Part shown: in pieces, positions 8,903 through 16,836 of the stretch
Layout: each line of letters begins with the position of its first letter
How positions within the stretch are numbered: position 1 is the stretch's first letter
Source: an uncultured Mycoplasmatota bacterium
GTDB taxonomy: Bacteria > Bacillota_I > Bacilli_A > Izemoplasmatales > Izemoplasmataceae
Direction: 5' to 3'
Assembly: GCA_913062645.1 (NCBI GenBank)
Contig: CAJXVW010000001.1
Span: forward strand, 744,001 to 808,000
DNA: 64,000 nt
Notes under the pieces: generated by a model
The model's input: the letters and a program-made list of their open reading frames with translations, nothing else
Told to the model about the DNA's origin: nothing
Databases searched by the model: none
Position numbers and translations under genes: made by a program

Positions 8903-10834
8903 GTGTCCGACCTGAAAACCAATCTTGGCAAGCGATGGCGTATCATCGTGCTGTTGTCGCTTGCATTCATCATCGCCCTGATCGCCCAGGATGTCATCCG
9001 CGAGGTGATCATTTTCGACAATGAAATCCAGGCGATGGAACAAGAAATTCAGCGTGACGTCGAATCGGATGTGCGTATGCTGGTTGACAGCGTTGACGCC
9101 GATTTCCAATCGATTGTCGATACGCTTCACGATGACGCCGTCGTGCATGCCGAAGCGAACATCACCCCATTGATTTTTGCCGTCGAATCCTTTCTGGAGC
9201 TTAACGAAGGGATGACCGCCAATGAAATCGAATCCCGCATCGTCGCCATGACGCAACTCTACAACAATGCCGATGAAGATCACATCTACTTCGTGTATGA
9301 CACCAGTGGCATGGAACGATACAACGGTCAAACCGATGAACTGACGAATCTCGACCGTTCCACCGCAAGAGACGATCTGGATCGTCCGTATGTGGAACTG
9401 GTGTTGGATGGGGTTCAGGAGAGCGCGAACGGAGAAACCGTTGTTTCGATGTTCACAGAAAGCGGTGAGACGTTCATCCAAACCATCATCTACGCCCGAC
9501 AGATCGTGGATACCGATTTGATTTTGTTGAGTCATGTCGCGCTGGATGCGTTCACCCAAAAACAAAAAGATGCGGCGATCGCGTCCCTCAGCGATCGCTA
9601 TCGCGATGCCGAAAACTCGGTATACGTCTTGAGTGGAGCAGGCGAAATCCTCTATCATCAGAACAGCGATGCAGTCGGATTGACACCAGCCAATCAGACG
9701 TACCCACTTTGGGCCGATACGCTGCAGCTGATTCTCGATTTCATCGAGGAAGAGAGCGAAGGTTTGATGACCTATGATTTCTACAGCAACTATGTCAACG
9801 GCGTGATCAAAGAGAAAATCGCCTATGTGACTTATCTTGAGGACTGGGACTTGATTGTCGGGGCATCCGCGGACCGCGATCTGTATCAGGCCATCTTCAA
9901 TCAATACATACAGGACAACTATCGTTCGGTGTTTCTTGTCAAATTGCCAGCGTATGTCATCATCTTGACCCTGAGCGTATTCATTTTCATCTTTGTTCGG
10001 AACAATGTGGAACTGTCACAACGAATGCTGGCCGAAGAAGAAAAACTCTATCGCCGGTTCGCCGATTTGACATCGGAAATCATCATGATCACCAACCGGC
10101 AAGGTCAGATCATTTTCACCAACAAGCAGGGAACGGAGATCATCTACGGGCAACGCAGCGACCATCAAATTCTCAATTTTGATCAGATCCTCGTGGAAGA
10201 GGACGGGTATTACATCCTCTATGGGGCCACTGACGACTACTTCGTGAAATTCATCACCGAAGAGATTGAATACGACAACGAACCGGCTGATTTGTATTTG
10301 ATCGCCGATGTCACCGACAAAATCCAGACCGAACGGAAACTGGAGGCGTTGTCGCTCAAGGACGAACTTACCGGCCTGCCCAATCGTCGCGGCATGATCA
10401 AGGACTACACCGAGGTGATTCTTCCTGAAGTCAAGGACGGCCACATTGCCCATATTGCGATGATCGATCTCGACGACTTCAAACCGGCCAATGACTTATA
10501 CGGACATGCCTATGGCGATGAAGTGCTGCAAGACATTGCCGAACTGTTTCAAGAACACATCAGCAACCAGGTGCGATTCTATCGCGTCGGTGGCGATGAG
10601 TTCGCACTGTTTTTCCGTGATGTGCCACGCGATGACATCGTCGCTTTCCTGGGGGATCTTCTTGACGAGGTCTCCGCCCGACGATTTGAAAAAGGCATTC
10701 GCATCGGCTTCAGCGCCGGTGTCGCGGAAATCGCCATCAGCGATCGGCGACGACGGTTTTCGGATTTCTTCGACGAGGCTGACAAGCTGTTGTACCAGGC
10801 CAAAGCCGAAGGCAAACACTGCATTCGATTCTGA
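8903..10834 (+). CDS. Membrane-bound Cache-PAS-GGDEF diguanylate cyclase
   Basis: A 643-residue sensor enzyme. A first membrane helix (~12-33) and a second (~347-370) bracket a ~310-residue extracytoplasmic Cache-like sensor. The cytoplasmic part holds a PAS domain (~385-470) and a GGDEF domain with RVGGDEFALFF near residue 568. GGDEF domains condense two GTP into cyclic-di-GMP; the active-site loop is intact, whereas the RxxD inhibitory site is absent. No EAL or HD-GYP follows. The GTG start is chosen because AGGGGGTGAC lies just upstream and no better ATG is nearby. It is a single-gene unit closed by a UUCG-loop terminator. The sensed ligand is unknown. Confidence 0.87.
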   Translation: MSDLKTNLGKRWRIIVLLSLAFIIALIAQDVIREVIIFDNEIQAMEQEIQRDVESDVRMLVDSVDADFQSIVDTLHDDAVVHAEANITPLIFAVESFLELNEGMTANEIESRIVAMTQLYNNADEDHIYFVYDTSGMERYNGQTDELTNLDRSTARDDLDRPYVELVLDGVQESANGETVVSMFTESGETFIQTIIYARQIVDTDLILLSHVALDAFTQKQKDAAIASLSDRYRDAENSVYVLSGAGEILYHQNSDAVGLTPANQTYPLWADTLQLILDFIEEESEGLMTYDFYSNYVNGVIKEKIAYVTYLEDWDLIVGASADRDLYQAIFNQYIQDNYRSVFLVKLPAYVIILTLSVFIFIFVRNNVELSQRMLAEEEKLYRRFADLTSEIIMITNRQGQIIFTNKQGTEIIYGQRSDHQILNFDQILVEEDGYYILYGATDDYFVKFITEEIEYDNEPADLYLIADVTDKIQTERKLEALSLKDELTGLPNRRGMIKDYTEVILPEVKDGHIAHIAMIDLDDFKPANDLYGHAYGDEVLQDIAELFQEHISNQVRFYRVGGDEFALFFRDVPRDDIVAFLGDLLDEVSARRFEKGIRIGFSAGVAEIAISDRRRRFSDFFDEADKLLYQAKAEGKHCIRF

Positions 10835-10860
10835 CAAGAGGGTTCGCCCTCTTGTTTTCT
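10834..10860 (+). terminator. Intrinsic terminator with UUCG tetraloop
   Basis: ACAAGAGGG pairs with CCCTCTTGT around TTCG, followed by TTTTC. Confidence 0.88.
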
Positions 10861-10874
10861 TTAATGCCTATTCA

Positions 10875-10903
10875 TTGCGCTTGGCCGCAGGCTTATTTAT
10901 AAT
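10875..10903 (+). promoter_or_regulatory. Promoter of the aldo/keto reductase operon
   Basis: TTGCGC and TATAAT are 17 bases apart, about 20 bases before the start codon. Confidence 0.65.
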
Positions 10904-10921
10904 GAAATATGAGGTGAGAAC

Positions 10922-11746
10922 ATGAAAACATTCCAATTGAACAACGGCAACACGATCCCGGCGATTGCGCTGGGAACCTGGAAAAGCAAAGCAGAAGATG
11001 CTTACGAGGCCGTCCTCCATGCGCTCAAGACGGGATATCGTCACATCGATACGGCGATGATCTATGGCAACGAAGAGGCCGTCGGAAGAGCGATCAAGGA
11101 CAGTGGCGTACCGCGTGAGGACCTGTTTGTCACAACGAAACTGTGGAACAGCGATCAAGGGTACGAATCGGCGAAACAAGCGATTCGCACATCGCTGGAC
11201 AAACTCGGTCTCGACTACATTGATCTGTATCTGATTCACTGGTTCAAAGGCTACGATAAACAACGCGCATCGTGGCAGGCGATGGAAGAAGCCTATGACG
11301 AAGGTCTGCTCAAAGCGATCGGCGTCAGCAATCACAATGTGCATCACCTAATGCATCTGCTCGAGCATGCCCGCATCAAACCGATGGCGAACCAGATTGA
11401 AACCCATGTCGAACTGCAAAACGAGTTTCTACAGGCATATTGTCAGGAACACGGCATTCTGATTGAGGCCTATGCGCCGTTCATGAGCTGGCGCGTCAAT
11501 GACTTGCTGGAGAAGGAGGATCTCCAGGAGATTGCCGCCAAATACGGCAAGACGGTTCCACAGGTCACGCTTCGCTGGCTGTATCAGCGGGGTATCGTCG
11601 CCCTCCCCAAAAGCACGAACAAATCACGCATCGAAGCGAATTTCGACATCTTCGACTTCGCCCTTGACGACACCGACATGGAGCGCATCCGCGGTCTCAA
11701 CCGCGGCAAAAAGATGTTTACGGAATTCGACAACGTCCCCTACTGA
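10922..11746 (+). CDS. Aldo/keto reductase
   Basis: A 274-residue NADPH-dependent carbonyl reductase of the (beta/alpha)8 aldo/keto reductase family. The catalytic tetrad is visible: Asp in HIDTAMIYGNE, Tyr four residues later, Lys in TTKLW and His in LIHWF. The NADPH-binding end (ALPKSTNKSRIEANFDIFDF) is also present. The N-terminus LNNGNTIPAIALGTW is typical of the YvgN/AKR5-like group that reduces methylglyoxal and other aldehydes. A GAGGTGAG ribosome site precedes the ATG. The stop overlaps the start of the next oxidoreductase (TGATG), so the two form an operon. The physiological substrate is not predictable. Confidence 0.92.
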   Translation: MKTFQLNNGNTIPAIALGTWKSKAEDAYEAVLHALKTGYRHIDTAMIYGNEEAVGRAIKDSGVPREDLFVTTKLWNSDQGYESAKQAIRTSLDKLGLDYIDLYLIHWFKGYDKQRASWQAMEEAYDEGLLKAIGVSNHNVHHLMHLLEHARIKPMANQIETHVELQNEFLQAYCQEHGILIEAYAPFMSWRVNDLLEKEDLQEIAAKYGKTVPQVTLRWLYQRGIVALPKSTNKSRIEANFDIFDFALDDTDMERIRGLNRGKKMFTEFDNVPY

Positions 11747-12717
11747 TGCTCCGTTTTGGCATTGTCGGCGCGGGTCGTATTGCCCGCAAGTTCGCCACCG
11801 ACATTCGCGTCGTGGACAACGCGACCATCACCGCGGTGGCCTCCCGATCGCTGGATCGTGCCCGGGAATTCGCCCAGGAGTTCGGCATCGAACACGCGTT
11901 CGGCAGTTACGACGACATGGCCGCATCGGACGTGGTGGACGCGGTGTACATCGCAACACCGCACAACTTCCATCATGATCAAAGCATCCTGTTCATGCGG
12001 CACGGCAAACACGTGCTTTGTGAAAAGCCGATTGCCGTGAACACTCGTGAACTCGATGCGATGATCGATGTCGCCAACGAGCAAAAGGTGGTCTTGATGG
12101 AGGCGATGTGGACCCGGTTCCTGCCGGTTTTCCGACATCTGGACGAAACCATGCAGAGCGGTCGCTATGGCGATCTGCAAGAACTCCGCATCGAACTCGG
12201 CATGCCGTTGACCATCAATGCCGATCCATCCGGCCGGATTCTCAATCCCAATCTCGCTGGTGGCAGTCTGCTGGATGTCGGCATCTATCCCCTCAGCATC
12301 TTTCGCTTTCTGACGAAGGACAAGATCGCCTCGATGACAGTGGATGCATCCTTCACCGATACCGGTGTCGATGCCCATGTCGCGATCGACATCACCCTGG
12401 CCAACGCGGCCCGATCGTCGGTTCAACTCGCCAGCGCGATCGACCGTGATTTGTGGAACAGCCTGACCGCCACCTTCCAGCATGGTCACGTTGAGATTCC
12501 GCATTTCTGGTGGGGCAATCGTCTGTATGAGGACGACGCCGTCACCGAGTTTCCATTTACGGCGGGCGGATTCGAATATGAGATCGCATCGTTCGTTGAA
12601 ACGATCCAATCGGGAGCGCTCGAAAACGAGATCATGACGCACGCCGAATCGCGACTTGTGATGAAACTGATGGATGACATTCGTCAACGGATCGGACTAA
12701 ATTATCCATTTGAATGA
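11746..12717 (+). CDS. Gfo/Idh/MocA-family oxidoreductase
   Basis: A 323-residue NAD(P)-dependent dehydrogenase. The N-terminal Rossmann fold opens with GIVGAGRIARKFA, and CEKPIAVN (~residues 91-98) is the EKP motif holding the conserved Lys. A C-terminal alpha/beta domain of the Gfo/Idh/MocA type follows. The segment MEAMWTRFLP is common in the dihydrodiol-dehydrogenase-like subgroup. Substrates are usually sugars or cyclic polyols; the exact one cannot be named. Translation is coupled to the aldo/keto reductase through a TGATG overlap. A convergent bidirectional terminator separates it from ldh. Confidence 0.88.
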   Translation: MLRFGIVGAGRIARKFATDIRVVDNATITAVASRSLDRAREFAQEFGIEHAFGSYDDMAASDVVDAVYIATPHNFHHDQSILFMRHGKHVLCEKPIAVNTRELDAMIDVANEQKVVLMEAMWTRFLPVFRHLDETMQSGRYGDLQELRIELGMPLTINADPSGRILNPNLAGGSLLDVGIYPLSIFRFLTKDKIASMTVDASFTDTGVDAHVAIDITLANAARSSVQLASAIDRDLWNSLTATFQHGHVEIPHFWWGNRLYEDDAVTEFPFTAGGFEYEIASFVETIQSGALENEIMTHAESRLVMKLMDDIRQRIGLNYPFE

Positions 12718-12749
12718 AAAAAACGGAACCTGTCGAAGGTTCCGTTTTT
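12717..12749. terminator. Bidirectional terminator between the oxidoreductase gene and ldh
   Basis: An 11-base perfect stem (AAACGGAACCT with its complement) around GTCGA is flanked by A on the left and T on the right, serving both converging units. Confidence 0.9.
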
Positions 12750-12757
12750 GATTGGAT

Positions 12758-13702
12758 TCAGTAACCGATGGCGTTGAGATTCTCACGCAGGATCGATGCC
12801 GATTTGCGTAGTTTCTCGTTTTCTTCCTCACTGAGGATGAACTTGACGATGTGGTGGATACCGTCGCGGTTGAGCACGGCTGGCAGTCCGATGTAGACGT
12901 CCGGTTCGCAGGGGAAGACACCATCGTTGAGAACGCTGACGGGCATGATCCGGTTCTCATTCTCGAAAATCGCCGTGGTGATTCGCACGAGTGCCATACC
13001 GATGCCGTAGTAGGTCGCGCGTTTGCGACTGATGATCTCATATGCGGCGTCGCGAACACGCTGGTAGATGCGTTCAAGATCTTCGAACTCGATTTCATCC
13101 ATCGTCGCGATTACATCCATGATCGGCTTGGCGGCGATGTTGGCGTTGGACCAGACGACAAACTCACTGTCGCCGTGTTCGCCCAAAATGTAGGCATGCA
13201 CGTTGCGCGGATCGATTTGAACCTTGTTCGAGATTTCATATCGCAACCGAGCGGTGTCGAGTGACGTTCCGCTGCCGATGACGCGCGATTTGGGGAGACC
13301 GGATTCTTTCCAGGCGACGTAGGCGAGGATGTCGACGGGATTGCTCGCTACCAACAGAATTCCTTTGAATCCGCTCGCCATGATGTTCTTGACGACGCTC
13401 TTGATGATGTGTGCGTTGCGTTCCAACAGATGAATTCGCGTTTCGCCTTCCTTCTGGTTGACACCCGCCGTGATGACGACGAGACCGGCATCGCTGCATT
13501 CCTCGTAACCGCCGGCGCGGATGTTCATCTTGCGCGGTGCGAATGCGAGACCGTGATTGAGATCCATCGCTTCGCCTTCCGCTTTTTTATGATCGATGTC
13601 GATCAGAACCAGTTCTTCAACGGCCCCCTGGTTAACCAGGGCATATGCATAACTCATGCCGACAAAGCCGGTTCCGACGATGACTACTTTGCTTCGTTCC
13701 AT
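12758..13702 (-). CDS. ldh: L-lactate dehydrogenase
   Basis: A 314-residue NAD-dependent enzyme that reduces pyruvate to L-lactate in the cytosol and regenerates NAD in fermentation. The Rossmann motif is VGTGFVGMSYA. The substrate-specificity loop reads AGVNQKEGETR, with Gln where malate dehydrogenases have Arg, so lactate is the expected product. The active-site His is in GEHGDSE. ATG at 13702 is chosen because GAGGTGAT lies upstream in the message; an in-frame start 16 codons earlier would lie in the promoter. It is a single-gene unit ended by the shared bidirectional hairpin. Confidence 0.95.
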   Translation of the reverse strand: MERSKVVIVGTGFVGMSYAYALVNQGAVEELVLIDIDHKKAEGEAMDLNHGLAFAPRKMNIRAGGYEECSDAGLVVITAGVNQKEGETRIHLLERNAHIIKSVVKNIMASGFKGILLVASNPVDILAYVAWKESGLPKSRVIGSGTSLDTARLRYEISNKVQIDPRNVHAYILGEHGDSEFVVWSNANIAAKPIMDVIATMDEIEFEDLERIYQRVRDAAYEIISRKRATYYGIGMALVRITTAIFENENRIMPVSVLNDGVFPCEPDVYIGLPAVLNRDGIHHIVKFILSEEENEKLRKSASILRENLNAIGY

Positions 13703-13720
13703 TTGTATCACCTCGCTTAT

Positions 13721-13750
13721 ATTGTACCACCATTGCCTTATTTGAAACAA
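13721..13750 (-). promoter_or_regulatory. Promoter of ldh
   Basis: Read on the minus strand, TTGTTT and TACAAT are 18 bases apart, just upstream of the ldh ribosome site. Confidence 0.65.
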
Positions 13751-13807
13751 TGATATACTACCCGTTCATTAAAAATCTCGCAGGAAAATGTTTTCATCGG
13801 ACTTGGA

Positions 13808-13836
13808 TTGTTTTTTTATGCCATTTCGTCTATAAT
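13808..13836 (+). promoter_or_regulatory. Promoter of the DUF2188 protein gene
   Basis: TTGTTT and TATAAT are separated by 17 bases. Confidence 0.75.
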
Positions 13837-13871
13837 AAATATAGATAACGATTTAAGAAAGGGTGAAACAT

Positions 13872-14360
13872 ATGTGGTTTTGGTTTTTTGGAAAAAAGAA
13901 GAAAGATAAAAAACAAGAAGAGAAGAAACAGGAAATCAAGGAAACTCCGATCGTACCGGTAGCTGATCCTGTCGCACCGGTTGTCCCTCCTACTCCGCCC
14001 GTTGAACCGGAAGAGGTTCCCGAAGAAGAACCAGCGGAAGAGCCTGAGGAACATGTTGAGCTTGAACCCGAAAAAGCTCCGGTAGTAGCAGAAGAGCCTG
14101 AGGAAGAACCTGAGGAAGAACCTGAGGAAGAACCTGAGGAAGAACCTGAGGAAGAGCCTGAGGAAAAACCTGCTCCCACCAAGAAAGCAGACGAAGACGT
14201 CTACGAAGTCCGTACCCATCCCGATGGCGGATGGCAGGTCATCAAAAAAGGCGCGGACCGCGCCCGCAAACGTGAACGTACCCAGGCTGATGCGATTTCG
14301 TATTGCCGCGAAAACGACCTCACGTTTGAAGTGTACAAGACCGACGGAACATTAAAATAA
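13872..14360 (+). CDS. DUF2188-like protein with a Lys-rich head and Pro-Glu repeat linker
   Basis: A 162-residue cytosolic protein in three parts. The head, MWFWFFGKKKKDKK, has an aromatic patch followed by Lys/Glu-rich sequence. The middle (~35-100) is Pro/Glu-rich, including six near-identical PEEE units. The C-terminal ~55 residues contain HPDGGWQVIKKGADRA, a match to the DUF2188 fold; its function is not established. ATG 13872 fits the AAAGGGTG ribosome site with 6-base spacing; GTG 13863 sits on that site and is rejected. There is no signal peptide or helix long enough for a membrane anchor, though the aromatic head might touch the membrane. The charged linker recalls the double-HU protein further on. 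It is a single-gene unit with its own promoter and terminator. Confidence 0.7.
   Translation: MWFWFFGKKKKDKKQEEKKQEIKETPIVPVADPVAPVVPPTPPVEPEEVPEEEPAEEPEEHVELEPEKAPVVAEEPEEEPEEEPEEEPEEEPEEEPEEKPAPTKKADEDVYEVRTHPDGGWQVIKKGADRARKRERTQADAISYCRENDLTFEVYKTDGTLK
14097..14168 (+). repeat. In-frame 12-base tandem repeat, six units
   Basis: CCTGAGGAAGAA is repeated from 14097. Units 1-4 are identical, unit 5 ends in G and unit 6 in AAA. Each encodes Pro-Glu-Glu-Glu/Lys, and near-identity favours copy-number change by slippage. Confidence 0.95.
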
Positions 14361-14382
14361 CCTCGTTGAGGTTATTTTTTTT
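14354..14382 (+). terminator. Intrinsic terminator of the DUF2188 gene
   Basis: AAAATAACCTC pairs with GAGGTTATTTT around GTT and runs into eight T. Confidence 0.9.
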
Positions 14383-14391
14383 GCAAAAAGT

Positions 14392-14420
14392 TTGACATAT
14401 GACAAGATGTCATTTATTAT
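14392..14420 (+). promoter_or_regulatory. Promoter of the tetR-ABC operon
   Basis: TTGACA and TATTAT are separated by 17 bases; a TetR-type palindrome lies within the spacer. Confidence 0.85.
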
Positions 14421-14439
14421 GATAGTGACAAGATGTCAT
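14399..14439 (+). promoter_or_regulatory. Twin TetR-type operators
   Basis: ATGACA-AGA-TGTCAT at 14399-14413 is a perfect palindrome between the -35 and -10 boxes. A second copy at 14425-14439 differs only in its first base. Centres are 26 bases apart. Occupancy would block RNA polymerase; binding by the adjacent TetR protein is inferred. Confidence 0.8.
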
Positions 14440-14453
14440 AAGGAGGTCGCATC

Positions 14454-15062
14454 ATGCCGAAAGAAACATTCTATAATCTAGACGAACCGAAACGGAAGAA
14501 GATTCTCAACGCCGCAATCAAAGAATTCACCGACAACGAACTCCACAAGGCGCGGGTTTCCAACATCATCAAGGAAGCTCACATTCCACGTGGGAGTTTC
14601 TACCAGTACTTCGAAGATCTCGATGATCTGTACTACTACGTCATCGACGGCGTCTTCGAAAACATCTTCTACGAAGGCAAAAAACATGCCGAGTTGACGC
14701 GTGACATTTTTGAGTATGCCGAACTGACTTTCGAAATCGACCTCAACGGCTACATGAATGACAAGCGTCACAAGTTCATCATGAACGTACTGAAAAGCAT
14801 CGGCTCCAACGTCGAATATCTCGAACACCACAACAACAAGCGACGGGAGTACATCATGAGCGTGATGAATCGTATGGATCTGACCAACATCCGGTATCAG
14901 AGCGATCTTGATAAGATCCAGCTCTACGAACTGTTGCAAAATATCAAACGCATCGTCATTCAGAAATCGCTGATGACCAACATGACCAAAGACGAGGCCA
15001 AGGATCTGCTCCGCTGGCACCTCGATATTCTCAAGCACGGTCTGCTGACAAAGGGGGACTAA
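14454..15062 (+). CDS. TetR/AcrR-family transcriptional regulator
   Basis: A 202-residue repressor with an N-terminal TetR helix-turn-helix: ILNAAIKEF (~19-27), then VSNIIKEAHIPRGSFYQYF (~36-54), followed by an all-helical ligand and dimer domain with no close recognisable relative. AAGGAGGT precedes the ATG. The first ABC subunit starts one base after its stop. Two near-identical palindromes overlap and follow the promoter, so it most likely represses its own operon and is released by a substrate of the exporter. The operator match is seen; the ligand is unknown. Confidence 0.88.
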   Translation: MPKETFYNLDEPKRKKILNAAIKEFTDNELHKARVSNIIKEAHIPRGSFYQYFEDLDDLYYYVIDGVFENIFYEGKKHAELTRDIFEYAELTFEIDLNGYMNDKRHKFIMNVLKSIGSNVEYLEHHNNKRREYIMSVMNRMDLTNIRYQSDLDKIQLYELLQNIKRIVIQKSLMTNMTKDEAKDLLRWHLDILKHGLLTKGD

Positions 15063-15063
15063 C

Positions 15064-16836
15064 GTGAGCAGTTTAATGAAATTGATCAAGTATGGCGGGC
15101 ATTACATGCCCAACATCATCATCTCACTGGTGGCGATGGTGATCCAGGTGGTGACGGGCTTCTATGTCATTCGCCTGATGGTCGTCATCATCGATGATGC
15201 GCTGCCGGCGATGGATACCACCTTGCTGCTTCGCACCGGCGCACTGATGATTGGTGTCGCGCTCATCGGACTGGCAATGGGCATTGTCAATAACTTTAAT
15301 TCGCAAAAGGTCGCGATGTATGTCACCGCCGACCTGCGCGACGATTTGTTTGAAAAAATCCAGGCACTCAGTTTTACCAACATCGACAAGTTCAAAACGA
15401 GTCGCCTGATCACCACCGCGACCAACGATGTCCAGCGCATCCAGCAATTCTTCCAGATGCTGCTGCGGATCATCGTCCGCGCCCCCTTGATGTTTGGGAT
15501 TGGACTGTACATGGCGATCGACACGTCACGGTCTCTTTCCAACATTTTCTTTATCTCGTTGCCGCTGTTGATCATCACGATCGTGGTCATCATGATTCTC
15601 GCCTTTCCCCGCTACATGAAAGTGCAGAAGACGATTGACGGACTCAACCGCGTTACGCTCGAGACAGCAAACTCGCCGCGCGTGATCAAATCGTTTGTCA
15701 CCACCGATCACGAAAACGAACGCTTCGAGACTGCCAACCAGTTGTTCAAGAACACCAACCTTGCCGCCGAAAAGATCAGTTTCGCCGGCGAACCCATTTT
15801 CATGGTGATCTTCAATGCGACGATCGCCGGCATCCTCTTCCTGGGTGCGTATTTCATGGATCAGGGCTTGTTGATTTCCACCGTCAGTGGCGTCGCTTTG
15901 CCCGATGTCGGCTTGCTGATGGCATTCAACAGCTACAGCATGCAGATCTTATTCGGTCTCTTGATGTTTGCGATGGTGATGATTTTCATCTCCCGCGCAC
16001 TCGCCAGCGCCAACCGCATCGTTGAAGTGCTCGAAGAAGAGATCGATCTTCAGGACTGCGTCGACTGCATCGAACAGTTCGATGTCGCCGGCTCGATCAC
16101 CTTCAACAACGTCAGTTTCGCCTATGAAAAAGACGGCAACCGCGTTCTCAAAGACATTTCGTTTGACATCGAAGCCGGCCAACGCGTGGGCATCATCGGC
16201 TCGACCGGTAGCGGCAAATCGTCCTTGATTCAATTGATTCCCCGTCTGTATGACACCACCGAGGGCGACGTCCTCATTGACGGCGTCAACGTTAAACAAC
16301 TCAACATCAAAGCCCTGCGTTCACAAATCGGCTACGTGACCCAAACCGCCACGATTTTCAGCGGCAGTGTCGGCACGAATCTGATGATGGGTCGTCCCGA
16401 CGCGTCGTTTGACGATCTCGAACGAGCAACCAAACTGGCCCAGGCCGACGATTTCATCCTCACCTACGACGATCTGTTCAATCATGAGATCCAACAGAAA
16501 GGTACCAATCTGTCCGGTGGTCAGAAACAACGCATTTCATTGGCACGCGCGTTTGTTCGGGATCCCAAAATCCTCATCCTTGACGACAGCACCAGCGCCG
16601 TCGACGCCAAAAGCGAAGAGGCCATTCTGAACGAAATCGAACGTTTGTCACATCGGATGACGACAATCGTCATCAGCCAGAAGATCTCCACCATCAAAGA
16701 CATGGACAAGATTCTTGTCCTCAACAACAAAGGACGAATCGATGGATTCGACACCCATGAGAATCTGATGAAGCACAGCGAAGTGTACCAGGAAATTGCG
16801 CTGTCGCAAGTTGGAGGAGGTGTTCCCAGTGCCTGA
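15064..16836 (+). CDS. ABC exporter subunit A, degenerate catalytic site (pair 2)
   Basis: A 590-residue half-transporter. The membrane domain (~1-315) has long hydrophobic helices such as NIIISLVAMVIQVV. The nucleotide-binding domain carries Walker A GSTGSGKSS, signature LSGGQ, Walker B LILDDSTSAVD with Asp in place of the catalytic Glu, and an altered H-loop region VISQKIST in which the switch His is Gln. Both changes point to a non-catalytic site, as in heterodimeric exporters. The start is GTG, with AAGGGGG upstream. The stop lies 8 bases inside the next gene. The likely role is drug or lipid efflux in complex with the following subunit. Confidence 0.87.
   Translation: MSSLMKLIKYGGHYMPNIIISLVAMVIQVVTGFYVIRLMVVIIDDALPAMDTTLLLRTGALMIGVALIGLAMGIVNNFNSQKVAMYVTADLRDDLFEKIQALSFTNIDKFKTSRLITTATNDVQRIQQFFQMLLRIIVRAPLMFGIGLYMAIDTSRSLSNIFFISLPLLIITIVVIMILAFPRYMKVQKTIDGLNRVTLETANSPRVIKSFVTTDHENERFETANQLFKNTNLAAEKISFAGEPIFMVIFNATIAGILFLGAYFMDQGLLISTVSGVALPDVGLLMAFNSYSMQILFGLLMFAMVMIFISRALASANRIVEVLEEEIDLQDCVDCIEQFDVAGSITFNNVSFAYEKDGNRVLKDISFDIEAGQRVGIIGSTGSGKSSLIQLIPRLYDTTEGDVLIDGVNVKQLNIKALRSQIGYVTQTATIFSGSVGTNLMMGRPDASFDDLERATKLAQADDFILTYDDLFNHEIQQKGTNLSGGQKQRISLARAFVRDPKILILDDSTSAVDAKSEEAILNEIERLSHRMTTIVISQKISTIKDMDKILVLNNKGRIDGFDTHENLMKHSEVYQEIALSQVGGGVPSA

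Noticed and set aside
13830..14219. Minus-strand Phe/Leu/Arg-rich frame
   Set aside because: It is the complement of the PEEE repeat and overlaps the promoter of the DUF2188 gene.
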